A stretch of DNA of 14,342 nt from Odoribacteraceae bacterium (GCA_031259905.1 JAIRKS010000023.1:1-14342), one strand, 5' to 3'; counted from the stretch's first letter, positions 1 through 9,367 are shown. Program-made: numbers and translations. The notes: a model not told the origin generated them from the letters alone.

Positions 1-1646
1 GTCGAGGGTGTTACAGGTAGCGCCGATGATCTTGTGGCAACCGAGGAGGCGACGGGCCTCTCCCGGCGACATGTCCTCCCGGCCGAGGTGCACCCCGTCG
101 GCATCCAGCGCGCGGGCCACCTCCACGCGATCGTTGACGATGAAGAGCGCGCCGTGGTGACGGCATACCTGCCGAACGGCCTCCCCCTCGAGCAGTATCT
201 CCTCGATACTCCCCTCTTTCGCGCGGAATTGCACCCATCGCGCGCCTCCCTGGCAGGCGGCCTCTACCTGTTCGGCCACCGTCGCGCCGGCACGCGGGTG
301 CGTGATGTACTGCAAGGGAATGTCACGCGGCGACGGCGGCGGCACGTCGAGACTCCCCAGCGGCGTGGGATTCGAGAGGATGAACCGCGCGACATGCCGC
401 TGCGCCTCCCGGCAGGCATCCGCCAGCGCGTACCCCCTGGCGAGGAGCGCGGCGATCGCGGCGGAGAGGACGCAGCCCGTGCCGTGCTTGCTGCCGGGGG
501 CACGTGGGACGCTCCACGCGTACGCGTTCCCGTCGGGGAGCAACAGCCGGTCGGTCACCCGCGTCCCGTCGTCGTGGCCGCCTTTCCGGAGGATGGCGAC
601 GCGTCGCGCGCGGCAGATGTCCCGCAGCACCTCCTCCCGGTCACTCCCGAAGAGGCGCGGCAACTCGTCGGCGTTCGGCGTGACGAGGTCTACCAGCTCC
701 ATGATCTCCTCCAGCCGCTCCACCCGCTCGTGGAACGGGTGCCCGGCGCTTGCCGACAGGATGGGATCCCAGATCACCCGCGCGGCAGGCAGCCTCTCCC
801 GGAGGTATCTCGCGATCGCCAGCAACGCGCGGGAATCCTCCACCAGCCCTATCTTGACGACGCGGGGGGTGAACTCGTCGAGAAGCGCGTCGCACTGCCG
901 GGTGATCTCGCCGGGAGCGACCCACGTGGTGCCGAGGTACGCGTGCTGGTTCTGGAACGTGATGGCGCTGCACGCTCCCAGTCCCCGTGCCTTGCAGTGC
1001 TCTATCGTCTTTATATCGGAAGAGAGGCCGGCGCCTGCCGTCGGGTCAAGCCCCGCGATGGTGAGCACCGGCGGCGGGGGAAGACGCCTGAAGCGGTCAA
1101 GGACTTCAACCGGGCGTTCCCAGAGGTGACCGAGCAGCGCCCCGCCCGCGAACCCGGCGGCGCGGCAACGAGGGAGGTTGCTTGCCGTGATGCCCCCCAG
1201 GGCGATCACCCGGTGACGCACCAGCACCTCCAGCGTCTTTTGTTCGTCGAAGCGTGCCGCCGCGTATCCCGGCTTCGAGATGCTGTCGTGTACCGGGCCG
1301 AGGAAGAGGTACGGCGGTTGCCAGGGGAGCGACGCGCTGGCCTCGACCTCCTCCAGCGAGTGGCACGAGAGGCTCGCGTGCGCGAAGCGTTCGATCCCGT
1401 TGACGTCGCCGGCACGTTTCGCGTTCACGTGTATTCCTTTCAGGCCGCAGCGGTCGACCAGCTCGAAGTGATCGTGGACGACGATTCGATCGCGGTACGC
1501 GGGGAGGATCTCCCGGATGAACGCCTCGTGTACCTCCCGCGCGGCGTTGGGCTTCCGCAGGTGCAGCACTCGCAGCCCCGCCGCGAAGAGCGCGTTGCAC
1601 GCGGCGCTTTCCCCGTCGAGCGGCGAGGGGGAGGTGATGACGATGA

Positions 1647-1650
<4 letters not shown>
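1..1650 (-). CDS. thiDE: TenI-like / ThiD / ThiE three-domain thiamine fusion (3' end beyond window)
   Basis: I translated this by hand from the minus strand; the frame is open for 550 codons to the window edge. Residues 1-190 form a TenI/ThiE-like barrel with LHLRKP (29-34), GIHVN (72-76), SCHS (95-98), a GPVHDSISKPGY loop and LGGIT. Residues 195-440 are HMP-P kinase (ThiD): IAGLDPTAGAGL (198-209), WDPILSASAG, TPNADEL, RKGGH, and HGTGC with the expected cysteine C393. From about 445 a canonical thiamine-phosphate synthase begins: WVQFRAK (472-478), VNDR (505-508), DGVHLGREDM; its C-terminal half lies outside. ThiD phosphorylates HMP-P to HMP-PP and ThiE couples it to thiazole phosphate. The first domain lacks the NDR motif (VVHDH instead) and is more likely a thiazole tautomerase (TenI) than a second synthase; that is inference. 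The ATG overlaps the thiC stop as ATGA, implying translational coupling. thiG/thiH/thiF may follow off the edge. Confidence 0.9.
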
Positions 1651-3389
<1,739 letters not shown>

Positions 3390-3403
3390 GATTCCCGTCT
3401 ATT

Positions 3404-3604
3404 TCACCCGCCCTGCGCGGCTTTAATGACCAGTATACTGCTCCCGTCGCGCGGCCGGGTTTTGCCCCACTCCTCGCGCGGGATCACCTCGAGGTCGAGC
3501 GCCACTGCCGCGTGTCTCGTGTCGATGCCGTTCGTCTCGAGCACTTTTTCCAGCGTGTAGCCTTGCTCGCACGCGGTCTCCTTGTCGTTAATAAAAATCT
3601 TCAT
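3404..3604 (-). CDS. thiS: Sulfur carrier protein ThiS
   Basis: A 66-residue ubiquitin-fold carrier whose C-terminus is thiocarboxylated and donates sulfur for thiazole formation with ThiG. The protein ends in QGG, the diagnostic C-terminal Gly-Gly, and starts MKIFINDKE, typical of ThiS. I chose the ATG at 3604. The upstream in-frame ATG at 3703 would translate through the 3' part of the riboswitch and a lysine-rich segment with no ThiS similarity. It is the first gene after the TPP riboswitch, 77 bases downstream of its 3' edge, and lies 14 bases before thiC. No clear Shine-Dalgarno sequence precedes it, which is common in Bacteroidota. Confidence 0.95.
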   Translation of the reverse strand: MKIFINDKETACEQGYTLEKVLETNGIDTRHAAVALDLEVIPREEWGKTRPRDGSSILVIKAAQGG

Positions 3605-3618
3605 CTCGTTCGTTTTAT

Positions 3619-3639
3619 GGCACGGGTAGTCCCCGCGCC
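3619..3639 (-). promoter_or_regulatory. Hairpin just upstream of thiS start, possible riboswitch expression platform
   Basis: In the transcript GGCGCGGG pairs with CCCGTGCC (one G-U) around a GACTA loop, 14 nt before the thiS ATG. It is not followed by a U-run, so it is not an intrinsic terminator. Its place next to the initiation region suggests it could affect ribosome access. The A-rich linker between it and the aptamer (about 3640-3670) is probably unstructured. A regulatory role is inference. Confidence 0.4.
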
Positions 3640-3681
3640 TGTTTTCTTTTTTCTTCTTGTTTATTCTTACCGGGCCTGTCG

Positions 3682-3814
3682 CCCGCTTTCCCTCCGCCGG
3701 CATTACCCGGATCAGGTACAGGGTATACTCTCAGCCCGTCGTGTTAACCCTCTCCCCGGACGGCGAGCGGGCAGGGGGAACGTTGCCGTTCGTCCCTTGG
3801 GCACCCCTTGCAGG
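3682..3814 (-). promoter_or_regulatory. TPP riboswitch (THI box) controlling the thi operon
   Basis: Read on the minus strand, the leader has the conserved THI-box parts in order: GGGGTGCCC, then GGGCTGAGAGTATACCC, then ACCTGATCCGGGTAATGCC and GGCGGAGGGA. These match the TPP aptamer core, including the CUGAGA pyrimidine sensor and the CCUGAUC..GGUAAU.CC pyrophosphate sensor. P1 can be drawn as CCTGC (3814-3810) with GCGGG (3686-3682). The optional P3 arm is long: CCCCCT pairs with AGAGGG and further pairs extend the stem on both sides. It lies directly upstream of thiS and would repress thiS-thiC-thiDE when TPP is high. Confidence 0.95.
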
Positions 3815-3826
3815 ATATCACGGCGA

Positions 3827-3834
3827 CGAAGGTA
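3827..3834 (-). promoter_or_regulatory. Candidate -7 element of the thi operon promoter
   Basis: The minus strand reads TACCTTCG, one mismatch from the Bacteroidota -7 consensus TAnnTTTG. CTTG, a partial -33 TTTG, lies 21 bases upstream. The predicted transcription start, around 3821, falls just ahead of the P1 stem of the TPP riboswitch at 3814, which is where it should be. The match is short and not proof. Confidence 0.4.
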
Positions 3835-3893
3835 AGGAGAATCACGGGATATCGGCAAGGCACGCCGGTTTTTTTTCGGTGAACGGCGGCGGC

Positions 3894-4208
3894 GTCGTGT
3901 AAACCCACGGCGGCGTCGTCTAACTAGACCGTGAGGTCGTCTAGCTAGACCGTGGCGTCGTCTAACCAGACAGCGCCGTCGTCTATCTAGACGACAACTC
4001 GCTTTAGCTAGACGACGGCCCCGTCTATCTAGACGACGCCCCCGTCTAGCTAGACGACGGCTTCGTCTAGCTAGACGACAACTCGCTTTAGCTAGACGAC
4101 GGCGCTGTCTAGATAGACGACGTCACGGTCTAGATAGACGACGGCGGCGTGAGTTTAGTTGACGGCGCGGGCGAGATAGACGACGGCGCGGTCGAGATAG
4201 ACGGTGGC
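3894..4208. repeat. Intergenic array of about fifteen 21-bp palindromic units (CTAG-rich)
   Basis: Units start at 3894, 3915, 3936 and every 21 bp to 4188, with no register slip. The best-conserved part is GTCTAGCTAGACGAC followed by about six GC-rich bases. Central copies contain the 12-bp perfect palindrome GTCTAGCTAGAC; copies at 3936, 4041 and 4062 have it exactly, and it extends toward 18 bp in the best units. Outer copies at 3894, 4146, 4167 and 4188 are degenerate. The units at 3999 and 4083 are the same variant (TCGCTTTAGCTAGACGAC), which suggests duplication of a multi-unit block. I count 13 CTAG tetramers. The array lies between the lipoprotein stop (4230) and the thi promoter (about 3830). 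Open frames across it arise because 21 is a multiple of 3. Confidence 0.95.
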
Positions 4209-4229
4209 GCGGGAGGTCACGTTCCGCGT

Positions 4230-5093
4230 TCAGGGGAGGGGGGCGTAGACGGCGGATTTCTTCCGCGTGGGGAAGGCGGCGAAGAAGCCGGCGACGGGGG
4301 AGGTGTCGGCGGCGGGGGAGACGCGGGTGATGTTCGTGGAGATGTTGGCGGGCGGACCGCTGAAGATGGGGTTGGAGCCGCGGGCTTGCTGGCGTGCCTG
4401 CTGGAGGAAGCGGGCGTAGTCCTCGGGGAGGACGTCGACGCGCAGGGTGACGACGTCGCCGGGAGAGAGGGTCGTCGCGGGCGTCTCCTGGTCGAGGAGC
4501 TGGCAGAGGACGCCGTGCATCTCTTTCTGCTTGAAATAGGAGTCGTCGACGATGAAGAGGTCCTCGAGACGGGAGGTGAGGTGCAGGCCGTCGCGGTAGA
4601 GGTGGAAGGAGAGGAAGTTTTTCTCGTTGTCGGGCAGCGTGCCGTGTCCGAGCACCTCGACGGAGTTCTTGAAGACGGTGGAGGGGCGCAGCTCGATGGA
4701 GTCGATCTCGCTGTCGAGGGGCGCGGTGGATGAGGCGGTGTAGGTGGCGGGCGTGCCGTTCTCGCTGACGGTGACGGCGAGGGTGTAGGTGGCGCCGGGC
4801 GTACAGGCGATGGGCGTGACGGGGCGGTACGTTCCCGGGAGGGTGTCGTCCTCGACGAACGGGAAGGTGTCGTGGCCGCGGGAGATGGTGACGGTGGCGC
4901 CGCGGACGGGCGGCGGGGGCGTGACGGCGAAGTAGGCGGTGGAGCGGGAGATGGTGACGGGGTGACGGGCGGTGTCGGTGGTGATGTAGCCGTGTATGAC
5001 GATCGCCGGTGCGCTCTCGTCGAGGCGGATGTCGACGCGGGCGGTGCACGCCGCGAGGAGGAGGGCGGGGAGGAGGAGTCGGGCGGTGTTCAT
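4230..5093 (-). CDS. DUF4249-type outer-membrane lipoprotein
   Basis: A 287-residue predicted lipoprotein. The signal peptide MNTARLLLPALLLAAC has a clear lipobox (LLAAC, C16 lipidated). No obvious acidic surface-export signal follows the cysteine, so periplasm-facing or surface placement is open. After it comes a beta-rich segment (IVIHGYITTDTARHPVTISRST, residues about 31-52) and a C-terminal GFFAAF.TRKKSAVY stretch, both resembling the DUF4249 family of Bacteroidota, often encoded next to TonB-dependent receptors. The start is 3 bases past the receptor stop, so the two are very likely co-translated partners in uptake of an unknown ligand. The family has no established biochemical function. 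No terminator is visible between its stop and the 21-bp array. Family assignment is from memory of the pattern, not a search. Confidence 0.75.
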   Translation of the reverse strand: MNTARLLLPALLLAACTARVDIRLDESAPAIVIHGYITTDTARHPVTISRSTAYFAVTPPPPVRGATVTISRGHDTFPFVEDDTLPGTYRPVTPIACTPGATYTLAVTVSENGTPATYTASSTAPLDSEIDSIELRPSTVFKNSVEVLGHGTLPDNEKNFLSFHLYRDGLHLTSRLEDLFIVDDSYFKQKEMHGVLCQLLDQETPATTLSPGDVVTLRVDVLPEDYARFLQQARQQARGSNPIFSGPPANISTNITRVSPAADTSPVAGFFAAFPTRKKSAVYAPLP

Positions 5094-5096
5094 GGC

Positions 5097-7421
5097 TTAG
5101 AAGGTGAAGTTCCAGGTGATGGAGGGGACGACGCTGAAGAGGTAGAGTTGCTCGGCGTAGGAGATGTCGGGGCGGTCTTCTTCTTGCCTGAAGACGATGG
5201 TCCAGGGGTTCTTGCGCCCGTAGGCGTTGTAGAGGGAGAGGTTGATCTCGCTCTTGAGGCGGGCGCCGGGGCGCGAGAGGAGGCGGGTGACGGAGAGGTC
5301 GAGGCGGTGATAGTCCGGGAAGCGGCTTTCGTTGCGCCCGGGGTAGAGGGGGAGGTAGGTTTCGCCGACGAGGAAGCGGCCGGAGGGGTAGGTGACGGGG
5401 TGCCCGGTGGCGTATACCCAGTTGGCGGAGGCGTTCCAGCGCGGGGAGATCTCGAGGGAGGCGACGATGGTGACGGCGTGCGGCTTGTCGTTGGGGGAGC
5501 GGTACGGTTTGCCGTCGTTGATTTCCCTGACTTGTCGTCGGCTTCTGGCGTAGGTGTAGCTTGCCCAGCCGGTGAGTCGTCCGGCGTCGCGGCGTATCAT
5601 GCACTCGATGCCGGCGGCGCGTGCCGTGCCGGCCCTTATCTCTTGCTCGAGGTCGGCGTTGCCGAGGAGAGTGGCGTGGTCCTTGAAGTCGATGACGTCG
5701 CGGGCGTGCCGGTAGTAGACCTCGACGGAGAGGTCGACGTCACGGGCGAGCGCCCTGGTATATCCGGCGGCGATCTGGTCGCCGCGTTGTGGCTTGACGT
5801 TGGGGGTGGCGTGAAACCAGATGTCGAGCGGCGAGCCGCTGGTGGAGTTCGAGGCTACCTGCACGTGTTGCACGGCGCGGGCGTAGCTTGCCTTGAGCGC
5901 GCTGTTGTCGTCGAGGCGGTAGGCGATGCCGAGGCGCGGCTCGAGGTGGCGGTAGGTGTGGTAGAGGGTGCCGCGGGGGGGGCGCGTGGAGTGGTCTGGG
6001 AGGTAGTCGCGCAGGTACGTGATCTCTTCGCCGTTGGCGATGTCGTGGAAGAGGGTGTATCGCGCGCCGGCCTTGACGGAGAGGTTCTCGACGGGTGAGA
6101 ACTCGACGGCGGCGTGGAGGGCGTGCTCGAGGGCAAGGAGCGTGGGGTGTTTGACGCGGTCGAAGAGGGCGTCGTCGCCGATGCCGCCGCCCTCGCCGGG
6201 GTGGAAGCGGTGGTATGTGGCGTTGTATCCTGCTTTAAGGGTGAGGCGCGTGGCGTGGCGGGCGATGTCTATTTTCAGGCCGGTGTCGGTGATGCCCGAC
6301 GCCCAGTCCTGGGCGAGTTGCTCGCCGAGGTCGCTTTTGAGGTAATAGTTGTAGGCGCTGGTGAAGATCGTGACGCCGGCGATTGTCCGCGGGGAGAAGC
6401 GGTGGTCCCAGCGCGCAGCGAGCGTCCGGTTGCTGAACGTCATGCCGGCGTTCTTGTTCGCGAACCTGTCCTTGCCGGTGTAGGCGGCGATGTAGAGGTG
6501 ATCGTCCTTGCCGGGACGGTAATCGACGCGGGCGTTCACGTCGTGAAAGTAGAGGGCGGTACCCCGGAGGTCGTCGTCGCCGGAGAAGGCGAGGAAGATG
6601 TCGGCGTAAGTCCTGCGCCCGGAGAGCAGGAGCGAGGCGCGTTCGCCGGCGATGGGTGTCTCGACGGTGAGTCGGCTTGATATAAGTCCGATTCCCCCGG
6701 TGGCGGAGAAGCGGGAGGCGTCGCCCTCGCGGGAGCGGATGTCGAGCAGCGAGGAGAGCCGTCCGCCGAACGAGGCGGGGATGTCGCCCTTGTAGAGGGT
6801 GACGTCCTTGATGGCGTCGTTGTTGAAGACGGAGAAGAATCCCATGAGGTGGGAGGCGTTGTAGACGGTGGCGTCGTCGAGGAGGATGAGGTTCTGGTCG
6901 TGGCTCCCTCCTCTCACGCTGAAACCGGATGATCCCTCCGAGGTGGGTTGGACGCCGGGGAGGAGTTGTATGGCCTTGATGACGTCGACCTCGCCGAGGA
7001 GCGCCGGTACGCGTTTGATGGCGCGCGGTGGTAGACGCTCGACGCCTGTTTCCTGGCGGGCGACGCGGCTCGTCGCGGAGGTGACGGTGATCTCCCCGAT
7101 CTTCCCGGCACGCGGGACGAGGGCGATGTTTAGCTTCTTGTCGTCGGCGAGGTCGACGGTCACTTCGCGGGTGGCGTGGCCGACGTGGGAGAAGAGGAGG
7201 AGGTGCTTGCCGCGCGGCAGGGTGATAGCGTAGTGGCCGTCGGCGTTGGCGACGGTGCCGCGGCGGGTGCCGGTGACGGAGAGGTTGGCGCCGGGGAGGG
7301 GTTGTCCGGTGTCGCTGCTGGTGATTATCCCGCTGATGACCGGTAGGCGTTGTTCTCCCGCCGGTAGGGCGCGCGGGAGGAGGAGCAGGAGCGCGAGGAG
7401 CAGGCGGGGTGTTTGTTTCAT
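5097..7421 (-). CDS. TonB-dependent outer-membrane receptor with carboxypeptidase-regulatory-like domain
   Basis: A 774-residue receptor imports an unidentified ligand across the outer membrane using TonB/ExbBD energy. The signal peptide is MKQTPRLLLALLLLLPRALPAG. Residues about 27-105 form a carboxypeptidase-D regulatory-like domain (GIITSSDTGQPLPGANLSV, ADGHYAITLP). A TonB-box-like EITVTS follows (110-115). The plug (about 125-235) contains LLPGVQPTSEGSSGFSVRGG, NLILLDDATVYNASHL and YKGDIPASFGGRLSSLLDIR. The beta-barrel runs to a terminal phenylalanine (NFTF), as needed for BAM assembly. I chose the ATG at 7421 because it opens the signal peptide; the frame stays open another 160 codons upstream inside def, but that part resembles nothing. 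The start overlaps the def stop as ATGA, and the lipoprotein follows 3 bases after the stop. No SusD partner is present, so this is not a SusCD pair. Confidence 0.92.
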   Translation of the reverse strand: MKQTPRLLLALLLLLPRALPAGEQRLPVISGIITSSDTGQPLPGANLSVTGTRRGTVANADGHYAITLPRGKHLLLFSHVGHATREVTVDLADDKKLNIALVPRAGKIGEITVTSATSRVARQETGVERLPPRAIKRVPALLGEVDVIKAIQLLPGVQPTSEGSSGFSVRGGSHDQNLILLDDATVYNASHLMGFFSVFNNDAIKDVTLYKGDIPASFGGRLSSLLDIRSREGDASRFSATGGIGLISSRLTVETPIAGERASLLLSGRRTYADIFLAFSGDDDLRGTALYFHDVNARVDYRPGKDDHLYIAAYTGKDRFANKNAGMTFSNRTLAARWDHRFSPRTIAGVTIFTSAYNYYLKSDLGEQLAQDWASGITDTGLKIDIARHATRLTLKAGYNATYHRFHPGEGGGIGDDALFDRVKHPTLLALEHALHAAVEFSPVENLSVKAGARYTLFHDIANGEEITYLRDYLPDHSTRPPRGTLYHTYRHLEPRLGIAYRLDDNSALKASYARAVQHVQVASNSTSGSPLDIWFHATPNVKPQRGDQIAAGYTRALARDVDLSVEVYYRHARDVIDFKDHATLLGNADLEQEIRAGTARAAGIECMIRRDAGRLTGWASYTYARSRRQVREINDGKPYRSPNDKPHAVTIVASLEISPRWNASANWVYATGHPVTYPSGRFLVGETYLPLYPGRNESRFPDYHRLDLSVTRLLSRPGARLKSEINLSLYNAYGRKNPWTIVFRQEEDRPDISYAEQLYLFSVVPSITWNFTF

Positions 7422-8002
7422 GGTTTTCCGCGGCGACGGGAGCCGCGGTTTCCCGGTAAGACGACGCGGTAGTTTCTCTCGAACTTGCCGGCGGAGAGCG
7501 CGGCGAGCTTGCTCTTGAGGAATCGCCGGCGGAGGGGGGTGAGGCGGTCGATGAAGGTGAGTCCCTCGACGTGGTCGTACTCGTGCAGGACGGCGCGGGC
7601 GGGCATCCCGTCGAGCTGCTCGACGCGGTCTACCCAGTTTTCGTCCTTGTAGGCGATCGTGATGCTCGCGGGTCGCGAGACGTTTTCGTGGATGCCGGGG
7701 ATGCTGAGGCATCCCTCGTTCATGACGACTTGGTCGGTGGAGCGTTCGATGATCCTGGCGTTGATGAAGACGCGCTTGAAGCCGGCGCACGCGGGCGAGT
7801 CTTTGGCGAGGCACGTGGCGTCGATGACGAAGAGTCGAAGGTTTTTGCCTACTTGCGGCGCGGCGAGACCGATGCCGTCGGCCTCGTACATCGTTTCCCA
7901 CATGTCCTCGAGGAGCTTGTCGAGGCCCTCGTCGGCGGGCGTCACGTCGACGGAGGGTTGTCCGAGCGCAGGGTGTCCGTAAATGTAAACGGGTAGTAGC
8001 AT
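7418..8002 (-). CDS. def: Peptide deformylase
   Basis: A 194-residue cytosolic metalloenzyme that removes the N-formyl group from nascent proteins. All three family motifs are intact: GIGLAAPQVG (43-52), EGCLS (96-100) and HEYDH (140-144). Metal ligands are C98, H140 and H144, and the catalytic residue is E141. The C-terminal tail after about residue 155 is basic (LRRRFLKSKL, GSRRRGKP), common in Bacteroidota homologues. The start lies 6 bases beyond the ruvX stop and the end overlaps the receptor start by ATGA. The ruvX-def order is, from memory, conserved in Bacteroidales, where a TPR-protein gene usually follows; here a TonB-dependent receptor follows instead. Confidence 0.97.
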   Translation of the reverse strand: MLLPVYIYGHPALGQPSVDVTPADEGLDKLLEDMWETMYEADGIGLAAPQVGKNLRLFVIDATCLAKDSPACAGFKRVFINARIIERSTDQVVMNEGCLSIPGIHENVSRPASITIAYKDENWVDRVEQLDGMPARAVLHEYDHVEGLTFIDRLTPLRRRFLKSKLAALSAGKFERNYRVVLPGNRGSRRRGKP

Positions 8003-8008
8003 ATCGTG

Positions 8009-8437
8009 TTATTTTGTTGTCATGTTCCTCGCGCGTTCGAGGTAGGATTGCAGGATGATCGTGGCGCTGACGAGATCGATGGTGGCCTTGTCCTGCCGCT
8101 GTTTTTTCTTCGCCCCGGCCTCGATGATCGCCCGGCGCGCGAGGAGGGAGGTGAACCGCTCGTCGTGCAGCTCGACGGGGATGGCGGGGAAGGCGCGACG
8201 GAGGGTGGCGACGAAGGGGATGACGCGTGACATGTTTTCCGAATCGGTGTTGTCCATCTGCTTGGGGTGGCCGACGACGAAGAGGTCGACCGGCTCGCGC
8301 GCCACGTAGGCCTTCAGGAAGTCGATCACGTCACGCGTGGCGACTGTGGCGAGGCCGTTGGCGATGACGCGTCCGGGATCCGTGGCGGCGATCCCGACGC
8401 GTTTCGTCCCGTGATCGATGGCGATGATTCTTCCCAC
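8009..8437 (-). CDS. ruvX: RuvX/YqgF RNase H-fold nuclease
   Basis: A 142-residue member of the YqgF/RuvX family, annotated as putative pre-16S rRNA nuclease or Holliday-junction resolvase. The N-terminus MGRIIAIDHGTKRVGIA carries the first catalytic aspartate (D8). Further conserved elements are VVGHPKQMDNTDSEN (54-68), ELHDERFTS (89-97) and KATIDLVSATIILQSYL with D121. The length is normal. It starts 3 bases after the ftsB stop and ends 6 bases before def, so the three are almost certainly one transcript. Whether its main substrate in this group is rRNA or recombination intermediates cannot be told from sequence. Confidence 0.95.
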   Translation of the reverse strand: MGRIIAIDHGTKRVGIAATDPGRVIANGLATVATRDVIDFLKAYVAREPVDLFVVGHPKQMDNTDSENMSRVIPFVATLRRAFPAIPVELHDERFTSLLARRAIIEAGAKKKQRQDKATIDLVSATIILQSYLERARNMTTK

Positions 8438-8440
8438 GGC

Positions 8441-8761
8441 TCAATCGTCGTTGATGATGAACAACTCCTCGTCGGGCCGCTTCATCAGGTATTGTTCGCG
8501 GGCGAATTTCTCCAGCATCTCGCGGCTTCCTTGCAGCTCGTTGATTTTTCTCCTGGCGTCGAGGGTTTTCTCGATGTAATACTCCTTTTCCCTTTCCAGC
8601 GAGCGGATGTCGCCGAGCAGCCGCTTCCACGGGAAGTAGCCGTACGGGTCGAACAGCATCATCCAGACGACCAGCAGGAGGGTGATGATGACGTATCGCG
8701 CGCTCTTCCGGCGGAGGAATCGCGCGAAAACGTTGTCGGGTGTACGCGTCTCTTTTTGCAT
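8441..8761 (-). CDS. ftsB: FtsB/DivIC-family septum formation protein
   Basis: A 106-residue single-pass inner-membrane protein of the divisome, expected to pair with an FtsL-like partner. Residues 1-22 are basic and cytoplasmic, about 23-37 (VIITLLLVVWMML) are the membrane segment, and about 45-85 form a predicted coiled coil (IRSLEREKEYYIEKTLDARRKINEL). The tail EKFAREQYLMKRPDEELFII matches the conserved FtsB/DivIC C-terminal motif. I chose the ATG at 8761. A longer in-frame start at 8872 would run 10 codons into the neighbouring exonuclease frame and add 37 residues without family resemblance. The gene is 80 bases downstream of the exonuclease and 3 bases upstream of ruvX. Confidence 0.92.
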   Translation of the reverse strand: MQKETRTPDNVFARFLRRKSARYVIITLLLVVWMMLFDPYGYFPWKRLLGDIRSLEREKEYYIEKTLDARRKINELQGSREMLEKFAREQYLMKRPDEELFIINDD

Positions 8762-8841
8762 GACGCGAATATATATAAAATAAGGAGAGAGTAACGTGTG
8801 CCGGCCCTCCTGGAGGCAGAAAGGCATGACACGCGCTCGCT

Positions 8842-9336
8842 TCACAAGATTTTCAACGCGATCGCCGCGCACGCTTCCGCGTCGGCCAGGGCGTGGTGAT
8901 GATTCTTCAGGTCAAAGCCGCAGCGCGCGGCAACGGTGTGTAGTTGGTGATTGGCGATGGTTTTCCCGAACGCGCGCCGCGCCGCGCGGCACGTGCAGAG
9001 GAACGTGTAGGGGGGATAATCCATGCCGTAGGCCCGGTGAACTTCCCGCAGGCAACCCTCGTCGAAGCTGCTGTTGTGCGCCACCAGCGGCAGGCCGGCG
9101 ATCGCCGGGGCGATCTCTTGCCAGACGACCGGGAACGACGGGGCGTCCCTGGTGTCCGACGCCTTCAGGCCGTGCACGCGGGTGTTCCAGTACGCGTATT
9201 CTTCCGGCTCCGGGCGCACGAGCCGGTAAATCTTCCCCGTGACCAGCCCGTCGCGGACGATCACGACGCCCACGCTGCACACGCTCGACGGTGCACGGTT
9301 GGCCGTTTCAAAATCTATGGCTGCAAAATCAATCAT
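8842..9336 (-). CDS. DEDDh 3'->5' exonuclease (DnaQ/epsilon-like)
   Basis: A 164-residue stand-alone proofreading-type exonuclease domain. Exo I is AIDFETAN (D8, E10). Exo II is LVAHNSSFDEGCL (D92). Exo III is HHHALADAEA, with H147 and D152 in the H-X4-D spacing of the DEDDh subclass. The full set of metal and general-base residues is therefore present and the enzyme should be active on single-stranded DNA or RNA ends. It is too short to carry a BRCT or GIY-YIG module. It is not the polymerase III epsilon subunit by any specific mark; small free homologues are common. It is divergent from recQ with 139 bases between them, a possible repair pairing, and reads toward ftsB. Confidence 0.93.
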   Translation of the reverse strand: MIDFAAIDFETANRAPSSVCSVGVVIVRDGLVTGKIYRLVRPEPEEYAYWNTRVHGLKASDTRDAPSFPVVWQEIAPAIAGLPLVAHNSSFDEGCLREVHRAYGMDYPPYTFLCTCRAARRAFGKTIANHQLHTVAARCGFDLKNHHHALADAEACAAIALKIL

Positions 9337-9359
9337 TGCATTTCAGTTATACACGGGGA

Positions 9360-9367
9360 CAAAGGTA
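9360..9367 (-). promoter_or_regulatory. Candidate -7 promoter element of the exonuclease operon
   Basis: The minus strand reads TACCTTTG, an exact match to the Bacteroidota -7 consensus TAnnTTTG. It lies 23 bases upstream of the exonuclease ATG. No clear -33 TTTG is found at 19-21 bases upstream, which lowers confidence. For recQ on the other strand the best candidate is TAGCTTCG at about 9450, a weaker match. Confidence 0.45.

Noticed and set aside
3605..3703. N-terminal extension of ThiS starting at 3703
   Set aside because: The extension overlaps the riboswitch aptamer's 3' end and is lysine-rich without similarity to ThiS; ATG 3604 gives the expected 66-residue protein.
3853..3876. CGGC..GCCG followed by eight T on the plus strand, as an intrinsic terminator
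   Set aside because: The stem is only about 4-5 bp and no plus-strand gene lies upstream for it to terminate. On the minus strand it has no U-tail.
4123..5604. Minus-strand 493-codon frame rich in Arg, Pro and His
   Set aside because: It is a shifted frame across the lipoprotein and receptor genes and the 21-bp array. The composition is typical of out-of-frame GC-rich DNA.
8766..8773. TATATTCG as a -7 promoter element for ftsB
   Set aside because: It lies 4 bases before the ATG, so transcription would begin at or within the start codon. ftsB is more likely read from the exonuclease promoter.
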